From contig JAHZIU010000214.1 of assembly GCA_022601315.1 (NCBI GenBank), forward strand, positions 1 through 5,934: a DNA stretch of 5,934 nucleotides, read 5' to 3'. Shown piece after piece: positions 1 through 5,934 of this stretch. The stretch comes from Betaproteobacteria bacterium (GTDB lineage Bacteria; Pseudomonadota; Gammaproteobacteria; Burkholderiales; Nitrosomonadaceae). The position numbers were made by a program, and so were the translations under genes. Under the pieces are notes generated by a model. The model was not told the DNA's origin. It did no database searches and saw only the letters and a program-made list of their open reading frames with translations. Position 1 is the first letter of the stretch; every line of letters starts with the position of its first letter.

Positions 1-56
1 ATCTGAGATACTCTTTAATAGCTCACTATTGGGCTTCCAAATTAAGGAGTTTACCG

Positions 57-445
57 ATGATTCTCAGAGAACAAAAGCGTTTTGAAGGATTTTACGCGCA
101 GCATTTGTGTGCACTCAAACTTCAAGGCTTGAGCGCCAGCAGATTAGATGTTTATGCACGTGCTGTTCGCCGTATTGCAAAGCGTTATGATTGCTGTCCC
201 GACCAACTCACATTAGCACAGCTGAAAATTTACTTCACCGAATTGGTCAATTCCATTCTTAGAGCACGGTCAAAGTTGATCGTAATGACCTGCAATTCTG
301 CCGGCTGCATATCCTGAAGCGTGACTGGCAATGGGTTAAAATCATTAAGGTGCCATGTATTCAGTCATTACCCGATATTCTCACCATGGCTGAAGTTGAA
401 CGGCTGATCCGCACCACCCGAAAGCTACGTTACCTTGTATTTTTA
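57..445 (+). pseudogene. Tyrosine recombinase (phage integrase family) pseudogene, N-terminal SAM-like/core-binding part only
   Basis: The ATG at 57 has a good Shine-Dalgarno (AAGGAG, 44-49; 7-nt spacer). The first 65 codons give an integrase N-terminal SAM-like (DNA core-binding) domain, with FYAQHLCALKLQGLS and DVYARAVRRIAKRYDCCPDQLT. Frame 1 stops at 317 after a scrambled tail, but homology continues in another frame from about 254: STVKVDRNDLQF (263-298), then LKRDWQWVKIIK, SLPDILTMAEVERLI and RKLRYLVFL, ending at about 445. One base is therefore missing near 252-254. The resumed frame also has an amber TAG at 260-262, where I recall this family having Trp (HSWSTVKVDRN). After 445 the protein stops resembling an integrase, so the catalytic domain with the R-H-R-Y residues is absent. 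Such recombinases are often found beside IS91-family transposases, and that link is from family knowledge only, since no transposase is visible. Recombinase activity is not possible from this copy. Confidence 0.85.
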
Positions 446-452
446 CAAGGTA
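431..452. repeat. Perfect 9-bp inverted repeat at the integrase/mazF junction
   Basis: The arms TACCTTGTA (431-439) and TACAAGGTA (444-452) are perfectly complementary around a TTTT loop. The palindrome lies on the point where the integrase reading frame loses homology (+ strand, about 445) and where the mazF reading frame on the - strand loses homology (about 445). There is no U-tract after either arm, so a terminator is unlikely. It may mark a rearrangement breakpoint. Confidence 0.6.
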
Positions 453-570
453 GATCAAAACCCTTTGTCGTCACTGGTGCTATCCTGAATATTGCACCAG
501 TAAGTTAGATTTTGGCCTGTAAACGTTATTCCTGTTGGTTTTTAGCAAATTTTTAGAAAATACAGTTTGT

Positions 571-602
571 ACTTGCGACTCACTTGCTGGTTTTTAACTT
601 GC
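571..602 (+). repeat. Three direct copies of ACTTGC
   Basis: ACTTGC occurs at 571-576, 582-587 and 597-602, at start-to-start distances of 11 and 15 bp, on the approach to the long inverted repeat. The copies are short and the spacing is uneven. They could be protein-binding repeats of the inserted element or chance. Confidence 0.3.
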
Positions 603-697
603 CCTGTATTGAATAGAACGCACATGCGCTCTACGCCGCAGAATAACTGCGTCTCCGATCGCGAGCACGCTCAATTCAATACAAGGCGGCGTTTAAA
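592..697. repeat. Long imperfect inverted repeat, attC-like architecture
   Basis: The core arms GCCcTGTATTGAAT (601-614) and ATTCAATACAaGGC (674-687) pair over 13 of 14 positions. Outside them TTTTAAC (592-598) faces GTTTAAA (691-697). Between the arms is a 59-nt GC-rich segment that can form smaller hairpins, such as CGCA 637-640 with TGCG 648-651. An outer AAC/GTT pair, spacer, inner paired boxes and a variable GC-rich tip over about 106 bp resemble an integron attC site. The outer boxes only loosely match the RYYYAAC/GTTRRRY core consensus, so attC identity is tentative. A MITE internal palindrome or another structured repeat is equally possible. Confidence 0.4.
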
Positions 698-856
698 TTC
701 CACCAACTGGTGCAATATTCAGGCTATGCGTATGGTAATAATGCAAAGAATTTTCATCGGGGGAAATTACGACACATGAGCGAGTTTTATAGATTTCTCT
801 TCCTTTTGTTGGATCGAGATCAACAAGCCAGATATCAAACCGTTTGACGGACCCGC

Positions 857-1099
857 TCACCACTCTAATGTTTCATCAGAAGACAATGGTAAATTTAGCC
901 ATTCATCATCAAGCGCTTCGTGACCATTTTTAGCTTTGGATCTTTCAATGGTTTCTTTCCAATCAGCTCTCACAACAATCTCGGAAGAGATGAGCAAACC
1001 CTCATTTACCACTTGAAATCTTACTTCTCCTCCTTCCTGATTTGTATGTTCGATCAAATATTTAGGAATTTAAACACCTTGAGAATACCCAATTTTCAC
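857..1099 (-). pseudogene. mazE: mazE/pemI-type antitoxin pseudogene with in-frame ochre codon
   Basis: From GTG at 1099-1097 the - strand reads VKIGYSQGV, then TAA (1072-1070), then IPKYLIEHTNQ, EVRFQVVNEGLLIS, ADWKETIERSKAKNGHEAL and ends DDEWLNLPLSSDETLEW with TGA at 859-857. All segments share one frame. The first part matches the swapped-hairpin DNA-binding motif of MazE/AbrB-fold antitoxins (KIGNSQGVxIPK). The acidic, Trp-rich tail is the toxin-wrapping region. The ochre sits where the family usually has a basic or bulky residue between V and IP. Total length of about 80 codons is normal for MazE. Restart at TTG (1057-1055) could give a 66-residue piece without the DNA-binding part, but no Shine-Dalgarno supports it. 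The stop overlaps the mazF start by four bases, so the two formed an operon. Confidence 0.8.
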
Positions 1100-1109
1100 T
1101 TTATGTTAG

Positions 1110-1114
1110 CCTCC
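1110..1114 (-). promoter_or_regulatory. Shine-Dalgarno of the mazE remnant
   Basis: GGAGG on the - strand lies 10 nt before the GTG at 1099. It supports GTG as the original start, because the same frame has a TAA three codons upstream of that GTG. It is the only strong ribosome-binding signal near the gene. Confidence 0.5.
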
Positions 1115-1187
1115 AATCATTGTTGTAATGTTCGACCTGATACCACTCCCATACGGTGGATGACACAAGCTTAGCCACCCTATCGCG

Positions 1188-1928
1188 CTACAAATGCACA
1201 CTACGCCCCCCATCAACAGCAATAATCTGCCCGGTAATATAAGGCGCCTCTGCAATCAGAAATAATACCGTCCTGGCAATATCGTCCGGTTCACCAACGC
1301 GTTTTAGCAAGGTGCCATGAATAATTTTCTGGCGCGCGGCTTCATCCGACCACTCGCCATCTTCCGGCCACAGAATCGGGCCTGGAGAAACGCCATTAAC
1401 ACGCACTTCCGGCCCCATCTCCAATGCCAGTGATTTGGTCAAAGATTGTAAGCCACCCTTAGCCAAATTGTAGATAACATAGTTTTTTAAAGGTCGCTCT
1501 GCATGAATATCTATAATGTTAACCACGCAGCCATTCTGTGCTTTTAAATAGGGTGCTGCCGCTTGTGAGAGAAAGAGCGGTGCTTTTAGATTGCTACCAA
1601 CCAGATCATCCCAAGCTTCTTCGGTGCACTCATTCAATGGTGTCGGGAAGAAACTGGAGGCATTGTTAATTAACACATCCAGTTGCCCAAAGCGTTTGGC
1701 AGCTTTTTTTATTAAATCCGGCAATAGATCGGTGTCCAGTAAATCAGCTTGAATTAATGCAACAGAATCCGGACGCTGTTGATTAAGTTCATTTTGTAAA
1801 TCCTGTGCTTCTTGTTGAGAAGATCGATAATGCACAATCAATTTGGCACCTTGCGCATGCAATTTACGACAAATTGCCGCGCCAACACGTTTTGCACCAC
1901 CTGTAATAAATACCACTTTTTCTTGCAC
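1188..1928 (-). CDS. Pteridine reductase-type short-chain dehydrogenase (PTR1/FolM-like)
   Basis: This is a complete 246-residue SDR starting at GTG 1928, with GGAGG (1941-1937) 8 nt upstream. It has a Rossmann dinucleotide motif TGGAKRVG (residues 9-16) with Arg14, HYRSS at the end of beta-2 (33-37, suggesting NADPH preference), NNASSFFPTP (88-97), and an active site with Asp140, Tyr153 and Lys157 (YNLAK). Asp in place of the usual SDR Ser, 13 residues before Tyr, is the pattern of Leishmania PTR1. SPGPILWPE (181-189) and the C-terminal ITGQIIAVDGGRS (231-243) are typical of the bacterial pteridine reductase group. The likely reaction is NADPH-dependent reduction of dihydropterins (dihydromonapterin or dihydrobiopterin) in the cytoplasm. 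A generic 3-oxoacyl reductase role is less likely given the Asp and the NNASSFFPTP signature. It is divergent from the methyltransferase gene. The decayed mazEF lies about 90 bp downstream, so any former downstream operon partner is absent. Confidence 0.88.
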   Translation of the reverse strand: MQEKVVFITGGAKRVGAAICRKLHAQGAKLIVHYRSSQQEAQDLQNELNQQRPDSVALIQADLLDTDLLPDLIKKAAKRFGQLDVLINNASSFFPTPLNECTEEAWDDLVGSNLKAPLFLSQAAAPYLKAQNGCVVNIIDIHAERPLKNYVIYNLAKGGLQSLTKSLALEMGPEVRVNGVSPGPILWPEDGEWSDEAARQKIIHGTLLKRVGEPDDIARTVLFLIAEAPYITGQIIAVDGGRSVHL

Positions 1929-2007
1929 GGCGCCTTCCTCCCAACGACAGCTTTTACATTGTTATATACTCTTCATGTAAATTTAACACAAAGAATACTC
2001 ATTCCCG
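1929..2007. promoter_or_regulatory. Divergent promoter region between the pteridine reductase and MidA genes
   Basis: These 79 bp separate two divergently transcribed starts, so both promoters should lie here. On the + strand TATACT (1965-1970) is a fair -10 with no good -35. On the - strand TTGTGT and TATATA are separated by 17 nt (about 1993-1965), a weak sigma70 pair. The AT-rich core at about 1955-1995 overlaps both candidates. No operator palindrome stands out. Confidence 0.35.
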
Positions 2008-3195
2008 ATGCCACCACACGCAACCTTACCACCTGCCGGCGAAATTGCACTGGCCCACAGTCATCAAGTACAAAATGCTATCCGTAATGAAATCGATAAT
2101 GCAAATGGTTGGATTTCGTTTGAACAGTATATGAATAAAGCACTGTATGCACCCGGGCTTGGCTATTATAGCGGCGGTGCGATGAAATTTGGTGGGGCGG
2201 GAGATTTTGTTACGGCCCCAGAAATTTCTCCACTATTCAGTCGCACACTCGCGCGGCAAATTTTGCAAATTAATGAACAGATCAACAATGCGCAAATACT
2301 CGAGTTTGGCGCCGGCTCAGGCAAGTTGGCGCTTGATTTGTTGCTTGAATTGGAAAGCAAAAGCGCTTTACCTGAAAAATATTGCATTCTTGAAGTGAGT
2401 GCTGAATTGCAACAACGCCAACGAGAACTATTCTCAGACCGAGCTGCACATCTTCTACATTTGATTGATTGGCTAGAGCAGCTTCCAGAAACTTTTAATG
2501 GCGTTATACTGGCGAATGAAGTGCTGGACGCCATGCCGGTACATCTGGTGGAATGGCAAGACAACGAGTTATTTGAACGCGGTGTCACTTGGCAAAATGA
2601 CCAGTTTAAGTGGCAACAGCGTCCCATTCAGAGTACAGCGCTTCAAACCGCGGCAAATCAACTAGCGGCACAAGTTAATCCTGACATCAACCCTGAAATT
2701 CATTACATCAGCGAAATCAATCTTGCCGCCAGGCGTTTTATACACAGTTTGGCAGACACTTTGCAACAAGGTGTAATCATCTTAATCGACTATGGCTTTG
2801 GCAGCAATGAGTATTATCATCCGCAACGTAACCAGGGCACGCTGATGTGCCACTATCGTCATCATGCGCATGATGATCCATTCTACTTGCCCGGCTTGCA
2901 GGACATCACCAGCCATGTCGATTTTAGTGCTATTTTGGATGCGACGGGGGATACCGAATTGGTTTTGTTGGGTTATACCAATCAAGCACACTTCCTAATT
3001 AATTGCGGCATTACAAAGATTCTTGCGCAAACGCCTGCCGAAGACATCAACAACTACCTGCCCCAGGCCAATCAACTACAAAAACTGGTCAGCCCGGCTG
3101 AAATGGGTGAATTATTTAAAGTAATTGCATTCGGGAAAAATATTATACAACCATTGATTGGGTTCGATGGTGGAGATATGACACGATTGTTGTAG
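2008..3195 (+). CDS. MidA/NDUFAF7-family class I SAM-dependent methyltransferase (COG1565, formerly DUF185)
   Basis: This is a 395-residue cytoplasmic protein of normal family length. The N-terminal block GWISFEQYMNKALYAPGLGYY (around residues 34-54) with GDFVTAPEISPLF (65-77) is diagnostic. SAM-binding motif I is LEFGAGSGKLA (98-108), followed by ILEVSAELQQRQ (127-138), NEVLDAMPVH (170-179), IDYGFG (260-265), GTLMCHYRHHAHDDPF (277-292) and GLQDITSHVDF (296-306). The mitochondrial homologue NDUFAF7/MidA symmetrically dimethylates an arginine of complex I subunit NDUFS2. The bacterial substrate is not shown here, so a protein arginine methyltransferase role is inferred. ATG at 2008 was chosen because the family's N-terminus begins just before GWI; no strong Shine-Dalgarno precedes it, which may mean weak initiation. 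It is divergent from the pteridine reductase. Downstream lies a hairpin-rich 135-bp gap, so it is probably monocistronic. Confidence 0.92.
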   Translation: MPPHATLPPAGEIALAHSHQVQNAIRNEIDNANGWISFEQYMNKALYAPGLGYYSGGAMKFGGAGDFVTAPEISPLFSRTLARQILQINEQINNAQILEFGAGSGKLALDLLLELESKSALPEKYCILEVSAELQQRQRELFSDRAAHLLHLIDWLEQLPETFNGVILANEVLDAMPVHLVEWQDNELFERGVTWQNDQFKWQQRPIQSTALQTAANQLAAQVNPDINPEIHYISEINLAARRFIHSLADTLQQGVIILIDYGFGSNEYYHPQRNQGTLMCHYRHHAHDDPFYLPGLQDITSHVDFSAILDATGDTELVLLGYTNQAHFLINCGITKILAQTPAEDINNYLPQANQLQKLVSPAEMGELFKVIAFGKNIIQPLIGFDGGDMTRLL

Positions 3196-3208
3196 TATGA
3201 TAGCCCTT

Positions 3209-3242
3209 GTCAATGTTCCAGATTTAATACAACAACATTGAC
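3209..3242 (+). terminator. Stem-loop after the MidA gene, possible weak terminator
   Basis: GTCAATGTT (3209-3217) pairs perfectly with AACATTGAC (3234-3242) over a 16-nt AU-rich loop, 13 nt after the MidA stop. No U-tract follows, so it is a poor rho-independent terminator. It may instead protect the 3' end or be a regulatory palindrome for the next gene. Confidence 0.35.
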
Positions 3243-3247
3243 TTATC

Positions 3248-3292
3248 GTATCGTTAGTCATTTGAAAAGTATTCTTACTGACAAAACGATAC
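3248..3292 (+). repeat. Imperfect inverted repeat upstream of the collar-protein gene
   Basis: GTATCGTT (3248-3255) pairs with AACGATAC (3285-3292). After a small internal bulge GTCA (3257-3260) pairs with TGAC (3279-3282), giving a 12-bp stem around an 18-nt loop. It ends 38 nt before the collar-protein ATG, within its probable promoter or leader, so it could be an operator or a leader hairpin. No convincing -35/-10 pair could be assigned around it. Confidence 0.4.
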
Positions 3293-3330
3293 ATTCCTGC
3301 AGTGAAATTTAATCGAGATAGGAGCTATTC

Positions 3331-3954
3331 ATGGTAAATCATTTACGTCGTTCCGCTTTGTCCCTCACAATCACGGTTTCATTATTTTCAGGTGTTTTAT
3401 TCAGTAGCCAGGCGCAGGCTTGTGCTGCTGAACCTTTTATCGGCGGCATGTGTGTTTTTGCTGGCAACTTTGCACCCAGAGGCTGGGCATTTGCAGATGG
3501 TCAATTAATAGCAATTAATCAGAATCAGGCACTATTTTCAATACTTGGAACAACCTATGGTGGTGATGGCAGAACAACTTTTGCTTTACCCGATACAAGA
3601 GGTCGTGCAGTGATTGGTGTTGGACATGGCCCAGGTTTGACGGATTATCGGCTTGGCAGTAAGGGTGGCGTAGAAACAGTTACATTGAATGAGACTCAAA
3701 TCCCGCCGATTACCCCAACAGCTACAGCGCATGCACAAAGTGGTGCAGGTAACAATACCGAACCCGTTGGTCGTACATGGGCAGTACTCAGTCGCCAAAA
3801 TTTATATTCAGACTCTGCACCAGATGTCGCCATGCATGCAGGTGCAGTAACCGTTAGTTCCTTTGGTGGCGGGCAAGCTCATGAAAACCGTCCGCCATAT
3901 CTTGCAATGCACTGGATTATTGCGTTACAGGGCATCTTTCCCTCTCGAAATTAA
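3331..3954 (+). CDS. Exported phage tail collar-domain protein (MdpB/microcystin-dependent-protein-like)
   Basis: The protein has 207 residues, with ATG preceded by AGGAG (3320-3324, 6-nt spacer). Residues 1-30 form a Sec signal peptide: basic MVNHLRR, hydrophobic LTITVSLFSGVLF, cleavage after AQA30. The mature chain begins CAAEPFIGGMC, then has the phage Tail Collar domain (about 35-92): AGNFAPRGWAFADGQL, ALFSILGTTYGGDGRTTFALPD and RGRAVIGVGHGPGL. The C-terminal block AHENRPPYLAMHWIIALQGI (183-202) is the family's conserved end. Cys31 and Cys41 bracket the start of the domain and could form a disulfide in the periplasm. They do not make a lipobox (QAC lacks the required L at -3). Collar domains are found in tail fibres and in a large family of stand-alone bacterial proteins of poorly known role, which normally lack a signal peptide and start near SEPFIGEI. 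No other phage genes are present. The gene is closed by a strong terminator, so it is probably transcribed alone. Confidence 0.88.
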   Translation: MVNHLRRSALSLTITVSLFSGVLFSSQAQACAAEPFIGGMCVFAGNFAPRGWAFADGQLIAINQNQALFSILGTTYGGDGRTTFALPDTRGRAVIGVGHGPGLTDYRLGSKGGVETVTLNETQIPPITPTATAHAQSGAGNNTEPVGRTWAVLSRQNLYSDSAPDVAMHAGAVTVSSFGGGQAHENRPPYLAMHWIIALQGIFPSRN

Positions 3955-3978
3955 AATTCACTTTTCAAATTATTCTGC

Positions 3979-4013
3979 AGGCTATTGAGCATCTTCTGTT
4001 CAGTAGCCTTTTT
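3979..4013 (+). terminator. Rho-independent terminator of the collar-protein gene
   Basis: AGGCTATTGAGCA (3979-3991) pairs with TGTTCAGTAGCCT (3997-4009) over 13 bp with two G-U pairs and a TCTTC loop. The T run at 4009-4013 completes a classic intrinsic terminator 25 nt after the stop codon. A TTG-initiated reading of the next gene from 3985 would start inside this hairpin, which argues for the later ATG at 4039. Confidence 0.85.
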
Positions 4014-4038
4014 GTTGACCTCGGAAATATTCCAATAT

Positions 4039-5934
<1,896 letters not shown>

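Larger units (their letters stand above)
481..705. mobile_element. About 225-bp foreign insertion inside mazF, bounded by 8-bp direct repeats (MITE-like or cassette remnant)
   Basis: mazF sequence on both sides ends or begins with the same 8 bp: ACTGGTGC at 473-480 and 706-713 (+ strand). Deleting one copy plus 481-705 restores an open mazF frame, so this reads as an insertion with an 8-bp target duplication. It contains no credible gene. Its left end carries an 18-bp inverted copy of the adjoining mazF sequence (484-501 against 706-723), and its right half is a long imperfect inverted repeat (592-697). Alternative boundaries of 484-723, with 18-bp terminal inverted repeats and flanking CTAT duplications, are also possible. 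I do not recognise the element family. Confidence 0.55.
484..723. repeat. Perfect 18-bp inverted repeat pair flanked by CTAT direct repeats
   Basis: CCTGAATATTGCACCAGT at 484-501 is exactly the reverse complement of ACTGGTGCAATATTCAGG at 706-723. CTAT lies immediately outside each arm (480-483 and 724-727). This is the geometry of a 240-bp MITE with terminal inverted repeats and a 4-bp target duplication. However, the right arm is also readable as mazF coding sequence (SLNIAPV), and precise excision on these boundaries leaves mazF out of frame. The left arm could therefore instead be an inverted duplication of mazF made during insertion. Confidence 0.6.
445..860 (-). pseudogene. mazF: mazF/pemK-type mRNA interferase toxin pseudogene, interrupted and 3'-truncated
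   Basis: Reading the - strand from GTG at 860-858 gives VSGSVKRFDIWLVDLDPTKG, then REIYKTRSCVVISPDE and HSLNIAPV: the N-terminal half of a MazF/PemK endoribonuclease. Family landmarks are the RGDIW-like start, the LDPT(K)G(R)E loop, KTR(P)CVVISPDE (here Ser replaces the usual Pro) and the IAP(M/V)TT strand. The frame hits TAA at 695-693, just inside foreign DNA. Homology resumes at 480-445 with APVTTKGFDLPC, again beginning with GCACCAGT, so the two pieces join in frame as NIAPVTTKGFDLPC if the DNA between the two GCACCAGT copies is removed. The remaining C-terminal half (MazF is usually about 105-115 residues) is missing where the integrase remnant begins. The GTG overlaps the mazE stop (GTGA), the usual translational coupling of mazEF. 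The catalytic function cannot be intact. Confidence 0.85.

Noticed and set aside
57..317. The 86-residue reading frame as an intact small protein
   Set aside because: Only the first 65 or so residues are integrase-like; the tail is an out-of-frame product of the missing base, and homology continues in another frame.
473..501. 8-bp hairpin ACTGGTGC/GCACCAGT as a transcription terminator
   Set aside because: It has a 13-nt loop and no T run. It is better explained by the direct and inverted repeats around the mazF insertion.
504..510. GTTAGAT as an integron core site (matches GTTRRRY)
   Set aside because: No matching inverse core or paired inner boxes could be found at an attC distance upstream, so a single 7-mer match is not enough.
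567..779. 70-residue + strand open frame
   Set aside because: It spans the inserted repeat and the antisense of mazF, with no Shine-Dalgarno and no protein-like motifs.
920..1174. Open frame on the + strand opposite mazE
   Set aside because: It has no recognisable motif and is fully explained as the antisense shadow of the mazE remnant and its upstream region.
1101..1187. In-frame 28-codon extension after the pteridine reductase stop (ending DWRLT) as stop readthrough or a separate gene
   Set aside because: The SDR already ends at the family's usual place (VDGGRSVHL), and no start codon or ribosome site supports a separate small gene.
3985..4038. Earlier TTG start for the Sel1 protein
   Set aside because: It lies inside the intrinsic terminator and would bury the signal peptide behind 18 residues; ATG 4039 gives a normal export signal.

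Overview
The window looks like a chromosomal segment of a moderately AT-rich proteobacterium. An E. coli-type PurB, a PTR1/FolM-like pteridine reductase divergent from a MidA-type methyltransferase, and MazEF remnants fit a beta- or gammaproteobacterium. A Nitrosomonas-like betaproteobacterium is my best guess from gene content, but it is inferred and not proven.

Layout. Positions 1-1100 are a graveyard of accessory DNA. A tyrosine-recombinase gene (+ strand, 57-445) carries a one-base frameshift and an amber codon, and it loses its whole catalytic domain at about 445. There it abuts, head to head, the broken 3' end of a mazF toxin gene (- strand, 445-860). The mazF gene is split by about 225 bp of foreign, structured DNA (about 481-705) bounded by repeats. 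Its partner mazE (- strand, 857-1099) is recognisable over its full length but has an in-frame ochre codon in the DNA-binding region. All three genes read as pseudogenes, so a former toxin-antitoxin pair has decayed through nonsense mutation, insertion and truncation.

Positions 1188-3195 are a divergent housekeeping pair: a pteridine-reductase-type SDR (- strand) and a MidA/NDUFAF7-type SAM methyltransferase (+ strand), sharing a 79-bp promoter region. Positions 3331-5007 hold two exported proteins on the + strand. The first is a phage-tail-collar (MdpB-like) domain protein with an unusual N-terminal signal peptide, followed by a strong rho-independent terminator. The second is a periplasmic Sel1-repeat protein. 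Positions 5004-5934 are the C-terminal two-thirds of adenylosuccinate lyase (purB, - strand), running off the window edge. Its stop codon overlaps that of the Sel1 gene in a shared TTAA.

The intact genes do not form one pathway. The SDR and purB belong to pterin and purine metabolism, MidA is a protein arginine methyltransferase-like assembly factor, and the collar and Sel1 proteins are likely envelope or extracellular proteins of unknown role. I see no intact novel system. The most unusual structures are the repeat-bounded insertion in mazF with its long attC-like inverted repeat, and the secreted collar-domain protein.
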